A DNA stretch of 64,000 bases from Mucilaginibacter sp. 44-25. GTDB taxonomy: Bacteria; Bacteroidota; Bacteroidia; Sphingobacteriales; Sphingobacteriaceae. Below the pieces are notes generated by a model. It was not told the origin of the DNA and searched no databases. It was given only the letters and a program-made list of their open reading frames with translations. Location: the NCBI GenBank assembly GCA_001898335.1, contig MKTS01000016.1, forward strand, positions 122,967-186,966. The letters run 5' to 3'. This document shows, one piece after another, positions 17,041 to 25,735 of the stretch (position 1 is its first letter; every line of letters starts with the position of its first letter). A program made the position numbers and the translations under genes.

Positions 17041-18402
17041 TTATTTGTTAAGTTTTCCTGTTGATTTTAATAATGTGTAATAAGCGAGGCCTGCATCGGC
17101 TTTAGCCAGTTCCAGGTTAATTTCTGCCTGGTAAAGTAAGGTTTGCGCGTCGGCACGGTCAATTGATGACGATATGTTGCTGCGGTATTTATTTTCCAGT
17201 ATGCGGTTATTTTCCTGCGCCTGGGCAATAGAGGTTTGCAGCAGCGTGATCTTATCCAGCGCTGTTTTGTAGTTCTGGTAGTTTTGGTTTACCTCGTTAC
17301 GGATATTATCAGCTGTGATGCCTTTATTGATACTCACTTCCTCACGCTCTAATTGCGCCTGCTTTACTTTGTTTTTGTTGGTCCATAAAGCGCCGAAGTC
17401 CCAGCCCAGTGTTAAGCCTAATGAGATAGGCGTAATATAGTTGCCGTTCTTAGGGATAGGGTTAGCCGCTATGCCCACATAATAAGCGCTGCCCGAAGCC
17501 GATAAAGTAGGCGAAAGGTTGGCTTTGATGCTTTTCACATTTACATCGGCTACTTTAGCCCGCACATCGGCCTGCCTTAATTCGGGGCGGCTGGTTAAAG
17601 CGGTATCCAGGTAAGCTGTTAACGGCGCTATATCTCTCGAAGCATCGTTTATCTGAGCAATATTCAGTTGGGTATTTTCGGGCAGGCCCAGCAAAATATT
17701 CATATTGTAATTGATGATCTTGCGGTTGTTCTCCAGGTCAATACCATTTAGCTCAATATTTGAACGCTGTAACTGGAAACGCAGCACATCGTTCTTGGTT
17801 ACCAGGCCCTGGTCGAAAAAGCGCTGCGCCTGTTTGATCTGCGCGTCAATGGTTTCCAGGTTTTGGTCAACCACCTTTTTGCTTTGCAGCACCTTATACA
17901 AGTTGTAGTACGCGTTAATAATGGCGTAAGCGATCTGGTCCTTATCGTTATCTGCATCGAGCCGGGCCACTTCAGTAAGCAGCATAGTGCTTTCGCGGGC
18001 GTAGCGCAACTTGTTACCGGCCCATATCAGCTGGTTAACCGATACCGTACCCAGCCAGGCATTAGCGCTGGTTGGCAGGTTAAGGGTTTCTTCACCAAGT
18101 TTTAAACTGTTGGCCGGTATTTGCGCCCGATTATAACCAAAGCTGGCCTTGCCGGTTGGAAGCGAACGGTCCTTTGCCTGCTCATACTGTGATACGGCCT
18201 GGTCAATACGTGATTGTGATAGCTTAAGCACCTTACTGTTGGCAATGCCCAGTTTCAGCGCTTCGTCAAGCGTAATGGTCCTGTCTTGTGCAAAAACGCC
18301 TTGTGCGGCAAACAAGATCAGCATAAGCGTTATGCAACCGGCCGCTTTCAGCGTTTTGCTTAGTAAAGGTTTCGGAGGTATATTATTTGTTGTCATTTTC
18401 AT
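17041..18402 (-). CDS. tolC: TolC-family outer-membrane efflux protein
   Basis: Outer-membrane/periplasmic tunnel subunit, 453 aa, with a signal peptide at about 18-39 (ending VFAQ). Two internally similar OEP repeats follow; the start of the mature protein is ITLDEALKLGIANSKVLK. It provides the exit duct for the EmrAB-like pump. Its start overlaps the tetR stop by 20 bases, indicating translational coupling. An alternative start is the Met two codons later. Confidence 0.9.
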   Translation of the reverse strand: MKMTTNNIPPKPLLSKTLKAAGCITLMLILFAAQGVFAQDRTITLDEALKLGIANSKVLKLSQSRIDQAVSQYEQAKDRSLPTGKASFGYNRAQIPANSLKLGEETLNLPTSANAWLGTVSVNQLIWAGNKLRYARESTMLLTEVARLDADNDKDQIAYAIINAYYNLYKVLQSKKVVDQNLETIDAQIKQAQRFFDQGLVTKNDVLRFQLQRSNIELNGIDLENNRKIINYNMNILLGLPENTQLNIAQINDASRDIAPLTAYLDTALTSRPELRQADVRAKVADVNVKSIKANLSPTLSASGSAYYVGIAANPIPKNGNYITPISLGLTLGWDFGALWTNKNKVKQAQLEREEVSINKGITADNIRNEVNQNYQNYKTALDKITLLQTSIAQAQENNRILENKYRSNISSSIDRADAQTLLYQAEINLELAKADAGLAYYTLLKSTGKLNK

Positions 18403-19027
18403 TCAGTAAATAAGCCCTTAACAAGTTTTTCATATAAGTTTTTAAGCGTGGTTTTAGTTTTTCGTCCTGGTTTTTTGCATCCATCACATCGTATCCTAAA
18501 ATGGCCGATGAGAGATGGGGTGTATTAACGATATAGTTTTTAGTACCAAACATGGTAGCCACCAGTAATTCTTTGTCGGCCTCTTTACTAAAGGCGCCGC
18601 TTTTGACACCATCCTCAATGATCTGGTGAAAAACATGCACGTTCTTCATCACAATGCTGGTGATCTTATCGGTAAGCTCGGTTTTCTTTGGCTTAGATAT
18701 TTCGCGGTTAAGCATAATGTGGAAGCAGTTATTATTGATCACCTTATCCAGGTAACGGTCAACAAACTGCATGAGTTTATCCCATGCGCCAAGCGATTCA
18801 TCATTGTTAATGCTTAACAGCGTAGCCTGGAAAGCGGCTATCCGGCGTTCAAATATGGCCAGGAAAACCCCCTCCTTGGAACCAAAATAATAGCTAAGCA
18901 TTGCCATGTTAACACCCGCCTCACCGGAGATCATCCGGGTGGAGGCGCCGTCATACCCATGCTCAGCAAACACCTTTTCGGCGGCGTCGAGTATGTGGTC
19001 TTTCTTATCTGTTTTTTCTTTTTCCAT
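18383..19027 (-). CDS. TetR-family regulator of the efflux operon
   Basis: About 214 aa from ATG 19027; a GTG three codons upstream is also possible. The TetR HTH reads ILDAAEKVFAEHGYDGASTRMI...NMAMLSYYFGSKEGVF. The C-terminal region resembles the CerR/YttP-type C domain. It is first in the operon tetR-tolC-emrA-emrB. Palindromes at 19046 and 19121 just upstream are its likely operators, so drug-responsive autorepression is inferred. Confidence 0.92.
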   Translation of the reverse strand: MEKEKTDKKDHILDAAEKVFAEHGYDGASTRMISGEAGVNMAMLSYYFGSKEGVFLAIFERRIAAFQATLLSINNDESLGAWDKLMQFVDRYLDKVINNNCFHIMLNREISKPKKTELTDKITSIVMKNVHVFHQIIEDGVKSGAFSKEADKELLVATMFGTKNYIVNTPHLSSAILGYDVMDAKNQDEKLKPRLKTYMKNLLRAYLLNENDNK

Positions 19028-19045
19028 TTCTAACACAGCACAAAA

Positions 19046-19065
19046 TTAATCAAGCGATTGATTAA
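19046..19065. promoter_or_regulatory. Probable TetR operator 1
   Basis: TTAATCAAGCGATTGATTAA has perfect 8-bp arms around GCGA and lies 18 bases upstream of the tetR ATG. It shares the TTAATCA half-site with the second palindrome 75 bases away. Confidence 0.7.
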
Positions 19066-19120
19066 TTTGGTCATCAAACTGTAAATACGTACTAAAACAC
19101 TGACAGTCAATTACAAAAAG

Positions 19121-19136
19121 TTAATCAAATGATTAA
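19121..19136. promoter_or_regulatory. Probable TetR operator 2
   Basis: TTAATCAAATGATTAA has 7-bp arms around AA, with the same half-site as operator 1. Two sites spaced about 7 helical turns apart could give cooperative or looping repression. Confidence 0.6.
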
Positions 19137-19208
19137 AAAAGGGGTGTGTACCGTTTACACGGCAGGCGGATGTGATGTATGCAATTATTGCACCAAAGCT
19201 GTAAAAGT

Positions 19209-19235
19209 ACAAAAGCCGCATCGCGCGGCTTTTGT
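19209..19235. terminator. Perfect 11-bp hairpin, terminator-like
   Basis: ACAAAAGCCGC/GCGGCTTTTGT with a 5-base loop lies in the 500-base spacer between tetR and the PIG-L gene. It could end a short rightward transcript starting near the TetR operators. I see no convincing coding sequence before it; the remainder of the gap is unremarkable. Confidence 0.55.
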
Positions 19236-19513
19236 ATCAGAGCTTATTCCAATAACACAACTGATATCAACTATATTAAAACTTACTTGCACCGTAAGTT
19301 GGTATAGTTCATACAATAAGGTTTAGGTTGCTTCAAATGTATAAAGTGGCATCCGTTAAAAACCACGTAAAAACCCGTGATTTTCATTTTTTCCCGGGGT
19401 CGACATCGTCTGAACTGTACCAGGTGTTAAATGACCGGATTACACGGGCATACCCAGGTTGCTATTAAAATCTTCTTTACAATTAAGTTATATGCATCAT
19501 CCTATCTTTCAGA

Positions 19514-19521
19514 TATATTTG
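19514..19521 (+). promoter_or_regulatory. -7 element five bases before the PIG-L start
   Basis: TATATTTG ends 5 bases before ATG 19527. Transcription would start at or next to the start codon, giving a leaderless or nearly leaderless mRNA. Confidence 0.55.
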
Positions 19522-19526
19522 CCGCT

Positions 19527-22034
19527 ATGAAACGCCTATCGCTGCTAACCCTTAGCCTGTTATTTACTTTACAGCTGTTTGCACAAACCGCGCCGCCTGC
19601 AGATATTGCCACCATAAGGCAGAACCTGAAAAAACTGAATGTACTGGGTAGTGTGCTATATATAGCCGCCCACCCTGATGATGAAAACACCCGCCTGCTG
19701 GGTTACCTTGCGCAGGAAAAGCATTACCGTACCGGCTACCTTTCGCTCACCCGGGGTGATGGCGGACAAAACCTGATAGGCACCGAACAGGGCGAACTGC
19801 TGGGACTTATACGCACGCAGGAACTGCTGGCAGCACGCCGGGTGGATGGCGCCGAACAGTTTTTTAGCCGTGCAAACGACTTTGGTTTTTCCAAAAACCC
19901 CGAAGAAACCCTGAAATTTTGGGATAAGGATAAAATACTGGGCGATATGGTATGGGTGATACGTAATTTCAGGCCCGATGTGATGATCTGCCGTTTCCCT
20001 ACTACCGGCGAGGGCGGGCATGGCAACCATACCGCGTCGGCTATATTAGCTCAAGAGGCTTTCAGCGCCGCTGCCGACCCCAAACGCTACCCGGAACAAC
20101 TTAAACACGTAGGCGTATGGCAAGCTAAGCGCTTACTTTGGAACACCTTCAGCTTTGGCAGTGTGAATACCACATCGCCAGACCAGTTTAAGATAAACGT
20201 TGGCGGCTATAACCCTATACTGGGCAAAAGCTACGGCGAAATTGCCGCCGAAAGCCGCAGCAACCACAAAACCCAGGGCTTTGGCTCGGCACGCCAGCGC
20301 GGAGCGGTTTATGAATATTTTAAAACCATTTTAGGTGACGCGCCCAAAACCGACCTGATGGACGGTGTTAATGTTACCTGGAACCGCATACCATTTGGTG
20401 CGCCCATAGCCGCTAAGGTTGCCGCTATTAACAAATCCTTTAACAGCGACATGCCACAGGCATCTGTACCGGCATTGGTAGCCTTATTAAACGATGTTGA
20501 CCAAACTGTTGCTACCAACAAAGCCTTCCAAACGGTAAGGCTTACCGAAGTAGCCAATTCCAGCTATGATTACTGGCACAAACAAAAAACCAAAGAGCTA
20601 AAAGACCTGATAGCGCAATGCGCGGGCCTATGGTTCGAGGCATATGCCAAGGAACCTGTTTATGCCGTAGGCGAGAAGATCAACGTACAATTACAGGCCA
20701 TTAATAACGGCAGTACACCTGTTACTCTTTTTGGTTTTGGCAAGGCTGATGAATTTGTAACGCAGGCAGATAGTGTGCTGCAAGAAGGGCAGCTTAAAAC
20801 CTGGGGCTATACTTTACCTGCTGTGAAAATTTCGCAGCCTTACTGGCTGGAGTCGCCCCGTAGTATAGGCAGTTATACCATAAACGACGAACAAAAAGTT
20901 GGCAACCCCGAAAACCCCGACGCGCCTGCCGTTTGGTTTGATTTTAACATCAACGGTAAAACGCTACGCTTTAAACGCACTATTGAATACAAATATGCCG
21001 ACCCGGCAAGAGGCGAAATCTACCAGCCGCTGGAAATTACGCCTCCCGTAACGGGTAACATCGCCGAGCAGCTCTACGTGTTTAACAGCAAACAGCCACA
21101 AACCGTACAGCTTAAACTGAAAAGTTTTACCGGCGCGAGCGGCAGTATCAGCCTCAAACCTATGCAGGGCTGGAAGATCAGTCCGGAAAAAATAGACTTT
21201 ACCAATAAAAATAAAGGCGACGAGTGGACGGCAACATTTACCGTAACCCCCAATACCACACAAACCAACACAAGCACTTTACAGGCCGAAATAAACGCTA
21301 ATGGAAAAATGTATGACAGGGGTATACTGGATATCAGGTATAACCACATCCCCGCTATTACCATTTTCCCGCCGGCACAGGCTAAACTGGCAAGTATCGA
21401 CCTGAAAACGGCTGGTAAAAAAATAGGTTACATTGCCGGCGCGGGCGACCTGATACCACAATCTTTACGGGAGGTGGGCTACGATGTTCATGTGCTTAAC
21501 GAAAATGAGATCATCAATGGCGACCTTTCCGTTTACGACGCTATTATTACCGGCGTGCGTGCATACAATGTAAATGAGCGGCTGGCGTACGAGCAACCGC
21601 GGTTACTGGAGTATGTAAAAAATGGCGGCAACCTGCTTATACAATATAACAATAATAATGGCCTGGTTACCCGCGATATTGGCCCCTATCCTTTTACTAT
21701 TGTGAACCAGCGTGTAACCGAAGAGGATGCCAAAATAACCTTTACCGACCCGGGGAGTGACATACTCAACTATCCTAATAAAATAACCGACGCGGATTTT
21801 AATGACTGGGTACAGGAACGCGGTTTATATTTTGCAGATAATATAGATAGCCACTACAGCACCCCGCTGCAAATGAATGACAACGGCATGGCGCCTAATA
21901 AAGGAGCGCTGCTGGTAAGCAACTATGGCAAGGGTAGGTTTGTATATACTTCGCTGGCATTTTTTAGAGAACTGCCTGCCGGCGTGCCGGGCGCGTATAG
22001 ATTGTTTATTAATTTATTGAGCAAGCCCAAGTAG
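19527..22034 (+). CDS. Secreted PIG-L family deacetylase with glutamine-amidotransferase-like C-domain
   Basis: 835 aa from ATG 19527, where a signal peptide begins (MKRLSLLTLS...LFAQ); the longer frame from 19431 is not needed. The PIG-L/LmbE zinc motif HPDDE is near residue 51, followed by SLTRGDGGQN and the distal GEGGHGNHTAS histidines. Family members remove acetyl groups from N-acetylglucosaminyl substrates. The middle is beta-rich, and the C-terminus (about 620-835) resembles a ThuA/GATase-like fold (ITGVRAYNVNERL, KNGGNLLIQYNN). Such long versions are common in Bacteroidota; the substrate is unknown. Confidence 0.87.
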   Translation: MKRLSLLTLSLLFTLQLFAQTAPPADIATIRQNLKKLNVLGSVLYIAAHPDDENTRLLGYLAQEKHYRTGYLSLTRGDGGQNLIGTEQGELLGLIRTQELLAARRVDGAEQFFSRANDFGFSKNPEETLKFWDKDKILGDMVWVIRNFRPDVMICRFPTTGEGGHGNHTASAILAQEAFSAAADPKRYPEQLKHVGVWQAKRLLWNTFSFGSVNTTSPDQFKINVGGYNPILGKSYGEIAAESRSNHKTQGFGSARQRGAVYEYFKTILGDAPKTDLMDGVNVTWNRIPFGAPIAAKVAAINKSFNSDMPQASVPALVALLNDVDQTVATNKAFQTVRLTEVANSSYDYWHKQKTKELKDLIAQCAGLWFEAYAKEPVYAVGEKINVQLQAINNGSTPVTLFGFGKADEFVTQADSVLQEGQLKTWGYTLPAVKISQPYWLESPRSIGSYTINDEQKVGNPENPDAPAVWFDFNINGKTLRFKRTIEYKYADPARGEIYQPLEITPPVTGNIAEQLYVFNSKQPQTVQLKLKSFTGASGSISLKPMQGWKISPEKIDFTNKNKGDEWTATFTVTPNTTQTNTSTLQAEINANGKMYDRGILDIRYNHIPAITIFPPAQAKLASIDLKTAGKKIGYIAGAGDLIPQSLREVGYDVHVLNENEIINGDLSVYDAIITGVRAYNVNERLAYEQPRLLEYVKNGGNLLIQYNNNNGLVTRDIGPYPFTIVNQRVTEEDAKITFTDPGSDILNYPNKITDADFNDWVQERGLYFADNIDSHYSTPLQMNDNGMAPNKGALLVSNYGKGRFVYTSLAFFRELPAGVPGAYRLFINLLSKPK

Positions 22035-22076
22035 TAGTTGAGGTTTGGGCTAAAGCCAGATTTTGCTTTTTGTGAT

Positions 22077-23550
22077 CCGTTGGCTGGAAGCCGACGGCAA
22101 TGAGCTTTTTCAATTCATTGCCGTCCCATTCATGGGACGGATAACAGGCAATTGAAATTAGCAGCTTTTCTATCCGTTGGCTGAAGCCAACGACAATGAT
22201 ACTTTTCATATCGTTTGCACAATTGCATCTTGTGCTTCATTACCGTCCCATTCATGGGACGGATAGCTAATCTCTATCCGTTGGCTGAAGCCGACGGCAA
22301 TGAGCTTTTTCAATTCATTGCCGTCCCATTCATGGGACGGATAACAGGCAATGCGAATATGCATCTTCCCTATCCGTCGGCTGAAGCCGATGGCAATAGC
22401 TTTTCTATAATTCATTACCGTTCCCATTCATGGGACGGATAACAAGCAATGCGAATGAGCAGCTTCCCCATCTGTCGGCTGTAGCCAACGGCAATGAGTT
22501 CCTCTTAAAATTCATTGCCGTCCCATTTATGTGAGGGATAATAGGTAATGCGAATAAGCATATTTTCTATCCGTCGGCTGAAGCCGACGGCAATGATTCC
22601 TTTCATTTCATTGCCGTCCCATTCATGGGACGAATGAAATATTTCTCTATCTTGGCTTTAGCCAAACCAATCGCTATGTCATTCGTAAAAATCTGGGTGC
22701 ATTTAGTTTTCTCAACAAAGAACCGTAACCCTTGGTTGCTTAAAGATATCAGATACAAGCTGCATCAGCATATTATTGAAAACTGTAAAGAAAAAGAGAT
22801 TTTTCTGCAAGCCATAAATGGCTATACAGATCATATTCATTGCCTCATATCATTAGGTAAAGAGCAAAACATCGCTAAAATAGCGAACCTTATTAAAGGT
22901 GAATCGTCATTTTGGTTTAACCGTCAAGGATTTACAGAGGATGTTTTTGGGTGGCAGGATGATTATTTTGCGGTATCAGTAAGTGAATCTCAGCTCCAAA
23001 CGGTTACAAATTATATAAAGAATCAAGAGCAGCACCATGCTAAAAAATCTTTTGATAAAGAAGTAGAAGAATTTTCTGCAGCCTATGGTTGGACTGTTGT
23101 AAAAGCCTAAACTATCCATCGGCTGAAGCCGACGGCAATGATAGCTTTTCCATTTCATTACCGTCTCATTCATGGGACGGATAACAGGCAATTCGAATGA
23201 GCAGCTTCTCTATCCGTTGGCTGAAGCCAACGGCAATAGCTTTTCTATATTTCATTGCCGTCCCATTCATGGGGCGGACAACAAGCTATCCACCATCCGT
23301 CGGCTGAAGCCGACGGCAATGATTCCTTTCATTTCATTTGCGCAATGATATCTTTTATATTCATTGCCGTCCCATTCATGGGACGGATAACAAGCAATCT
23401 CTATCCGTTGGCTTCAGCCGACGGCAATAGCTTTTCTATATTTCATTGCCGTCCCATTCATGGGACGGATAACAAGCAATCTCTATCCGTCGGCTGAAGC
23501 CGACGGCAATGATAGCTTTCAATTCATTGCCGTCCCATTCATGGGACGGA
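22077..23550. repeat. REP-like array: 11 alternating palindrome pairs around a Y1 transposase
   Basis: Two palindromes alternate. Unit A is CCGTCGGCTGAAGCCGACGG followed by CAATGA. Unit B is TTCATTGCCGTCCCAT with ATGGGACGG. A units start near 22077, 22174, 22278, 22374, 22472 and 22571, then 23116, 23214, 23297, 23405 and 23487. B units start near 22121, 22243, 22321, 22418, 22518 and 22614, then 23161, 23258, 23367, 23449 and 23530. A-to-A spacing is mostly 82-108 bases. Six pairs precede and five follow the transposase gene. Copies vary by point changes. CRISPR is excluded because repeats are paired hairpins and no cas genes are present. Confidence 0.9.
22676..23110 (+). CDS. REP-associated tyrosine transposase (IS200-like, Y1 HUH)
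   Basis: 144 aa from ATG 22676; the frame begins at 22625 inside a repeat. The HUH motif is DHIHCLISL (H53, H55), and the catalytic Tyr is probably Y113 in TNYIKNQEQHH, a motif of IS200/RAYT TnpA proteins. Such enzymes cut single-stranded hairpins with one tyrosine. Its gene is embedded in the palindrome array, the usual context of RAYTs that mobilise or maintain REP elements. There is no accessory tnpB. All catalytic residues appear present, so it may be active. Confidence 0.92.
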   Translation: MSFVKIWVHLVFSTKNRNPWLLKDIRYKLHQHIIENCKEKEIFLQAINGYTDHIHCLISLGKEQNIAKIANLIKGESSFWFNRQGFTEDVFGWQDDYFAVSVSESQLQTVTNYIKNQEQHHAKKSFDKEVEEFSAAYGWTVVKA

Positions 23551-23626
23551 CAAATAGAATTCTTTTCCACAAACAATAGCTTGTTTATTTACTTTAAAAA
23601 GATTAGGCAGCAATAGGTTATTCGTT

Positions 23627-23634
23627 TAAATTTG
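23627..23634 (+). promoter_or_regulatory. -7 element of the small-membrane-protein/symporter operon
   Basis: TAAATTTG, 25 bases before the ATG at 23660 and just past the repeat array. Confidence 0.5.
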
Positions 23635-23659
23635 CAGAGCATTAATAAAGTAACATACT

Positions 23660-23860
23660 ATGTCACATCATCATCACCCGCATCATCAGGAAGATAAAAA
23701 CTACGATTACATCTACTATCTGGTAGCTTTGGTATGCGGCTTATTTGTAGGCGCCGTTATTGAAAAAGGTTTTATATGGATACCTGTTGGCGGTGTTTTT
23801 GGTTTATTAACCGCAGCCGTATTCCTGAAATTCCTGGTGAGGGGCCGTGAAGAGGTCTGA
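23660..23860 (+). CDS. 66-aa two-TM membrane protein
   Basis: A His-rich N-terminus (HHHHPHH) is followed by two hydrophobic segments, about 20-36 and 41-60 (LVALVCGLFVGAVIEKGF, IPVGGVFGLLTAAVFLKFLV). No family name is recognised. It overlaps the next small reading frame by 14 bases, which overlaps the symporter gene by 4, so all three should be translated as one unit. The His cluster could bind a metal, which is inference. Confidence 0.7.
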   Translation: MSHHHHPHHQEDKNYDYIYYLVALVCGLFVGAVIEKGFIWIPVGGVFGLLTAAVFLKFLVRGREEV

Positions 23861-23975
23861 AAATAGCGACCTCCCTTCATTTATAAAAAACTGGAACCAG
23901 TTTTACGGTATCGTTATCGTATGGCTGGTTTTTTTAATTTTCATATTTTGGCTCATCACTATTGCATTTGAATGA
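23847..23975 (+). CDS. 42-aa single-TM micro-protein, candidate symporter subunit
   Basis: GTG-initiated frame encoding MKRSENSDLPSFIKNW, then a 20-residue hydrophobic helix (YGIVIVWLVFLIFIFWLITI), then AFE. It overlaps the upstream 66-aa gene by 14 bases, and its TGA overlaps the symporter ATG as ATGA. This arrangement is typical of coupled translation and hard to explain by chance. Solute:sodium symporters of the DUF4212 type have small membrane partners; this protein is shorter and not obviously homologous. Short enough to be missed by most gene callers. Confidence 0.6.
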   Translation: MKRSENSDLPSFIKNWNQFYGIVIVWLVFLIFIFWLITIAFE

Positions 23976-25690
23976 GCCTTACCGATTGGATAGTTCTTGC
24001 CGCCACCCTGCTGGGTATTGTTATTTACGGCATCCGTAAAAGCGGGCGCAGTAAAAACATAGACCAATACCTGGCCGGCGACCGCTCCCTGCCCTGGTAC
24101 CATGTAGGCCTGTCAGTAATGGCTACGCAGGCCAGCGCCATTACTTTTCTTTCGGCCCCGGGCCAGGCCTTTACAGATGGGATGCGCTTTGTTCAGTTTT
24201 ATTTTGGCCTGCCGCTGGCCATGATCGTGCTGTGCGTTACGTTTGTCCCCATTTTCCACCGGCTTAAGGTATACACGGCCTATGAGTTCCTCGAAAACCG
24301 GTTCGATCTTAAAACACGCACGCTAACCGCCATATTATTCCTGGTACAACGGGGGCTTTCAACCGCTATTACCATTTACGCGCCTGCCATTATTTTATCG
24401 GGCATTTTGCACATCAACACCACTTATACCACCTTATTTATAGGGTGCATGGTACTGTTTTACACCGTTTACGGCGGCGCTAAAGCGGTATCATACACAC
24501 AATTGCTGCAAATGAGTATCATATTCGCGGGCATGTTCTTAGCCGGCTACTTTGTGGTAATGCTTTTACCCGGCGATGTAGGTTTTATAAAGGCCATTAA
24601 ACTGGCCGGGGCACAAGGGCGCATGAATGTGATCGACTGGAAATTTGACCCCGAAAACCGGTATAACATCTGGAGTGGCATTATCGGCGGTTTCTTCCTT
24701 CAGCTATCTTATTTTGGTACAGATCAAAGCCAGGTAGGTAGGTATTTAACCGGCAGTTCTGTAGGGCAAAGCCGCCTGGGCCTCATCATGAACGGCTTGG
24801 TAAAAATACCTATGCAATTCCTTATCCTGCTGATAGGTATATTGGTATTCGCCTTCTATCAGTACCACAAACCACCCGTATTTTTTAACAATTACGAAGT
24901 TGAACAGGTGAAGAAAGGGAGCTACGCTGCACCATTTAAACAGCTGGAACAGCAATACAACGCCGCCTTTGAACGCAAAAAATTAAGCGTGCAACAGTTT
25001 GACCATGCCCAGAATAGCCGGAACGAACAGCGTATAGCCACGGCGAAGAAAGAGCTGATCAATACAGGCGCCCAGCTTGATACCATAAGGCAGCGGGCCG
25101 TAAACATCCTTAAAAAGAGCAGCGGTAACCCCAATATTAACGATACCAATTATGTATTCCTCACTTTTGTAACCCAGTACCTGCCCCGCGGGTTGATCGG
25201 CTTACTCATCGCCATTATTTTCCTGGCCTCAATGGGGTCGACCGCGAGTGGCATCAACGCGCTGGCATCAACAACAGTGGTAGATATTTATAAACGTGTG
25301 GTATCGCCCGGCGCCTCCCAGCAACGCTACGTGAACGCTTCGCGACTGGCAACCTTATTTTGGGGCACAGTGTGCATTGTTATGGCATTGTATGCCGGCA
25401 AAATAGGTAACCTGCTCGAAGCCGTTAACCAGTTAGGCTCATACCTTTATGGCACTATACTGGGCGTATTTGTAGTGGCCTTTTACATAAAACCTATAAA
25501 GGGCACGCCCGTGTTTATTGCCGCTATTATTACAGAAATGATTATTTGTGTAATGGGTTATTATGAGACTGTGGCCTATTTGTGGCTTAACGCTATCGGC
25601 TGCATAGGTGTAATTGTAATAGCCCTGCTCATCAATACCTTTTGGAGCGGTAAAAACCAATCGGCCGAAAAGCAAATTACAAACGGTTAA
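23972..25690 (+). CDS. Sodium:solute symporter (SSS family)
   Basis: Inner-membrane Na+-coupled transporter, 572 aa. It starts SLTDWIVLAATLLGIVIYGIRK, and TM1-2 carry the family pattern LAGDRSLPWYHVGLSVMATQASAITFLSAPG. About 13 TM helices are expected. A hydrophilic, partly coiled insertion of about 100 residues (roughly 305-405, rich in Q, K, E, N) interrupts the TM regions. The substrate is unknown; sugars, nucleosides or sialic acid are all used in this family. It is translationally coupled to the 42-aa protein by ATGA. Confidence 0.9.
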   Translation: MSLTDWIVLAATLLGIVIYGIRKSGRSKNIDQYLAGDRSLPWYHVGLSVMATQASAITFLSAPGQAFTDGMRFVQFYFGLPLAMIVLCVTFVPIFHRLKVYTAYEFLENRFDLKTRTLTAILFLVQRGLSTAITIYAPAIILSGILHINTTYTTLFIGCMVLFYTVYGGAKAVSYTQLLQMSIIFAGMFLAGYFVVMLLPGDVGFIKAIKLAGAQGRMNVIDWKFDPENRYNIWSGIIGGFFLQLSYFGTDQSQVGRYLTGSSVGQSRLGLIMNGLVKIPMQFLILLIGILVFAFYQYHKPPVFFNNYEVEQVKKGSYAAPFKQLEQQYNAAFERKKLSVQQFDHAQNSRNEQRIATAKKELINTGAQLDTIRQRAVNILKKSSGNPNINDTNYVFLTFVTQYLPRGLIGLLIAIIFLASMGSTASGINALASTTVVDIYKRVVSPGASQQRYVNASRLATLFWGTVCIVMALYAGKIGNLLEAVNQLGSYLYGTILGVFVVAFYIKPIKGTPVFIAAIITEMIICVMGYYETVAYLWLNAIGCIGVIVIALLINTFWSGKNQSAEKQITNG

Positions 25691-25735
25691 AACTATTTTG
25701 CGGCAAGGTCTTTTAGTAATAGATACAAATTGCTA

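Noticed and set aside
19129..19326. 65-residue frame between tetR and the PIG-L gene
   Set aside because: It passes through a perfect 11-bp terminator-like hairpin and overlaps a TetR operator, so a protein is unlikely.
22077..23550. CRISPR array
   Set aside because: Repeats are two alternating hairpins with variable, unrelated spacing, and no cas genes are nearby; a transposase is embedded instead.
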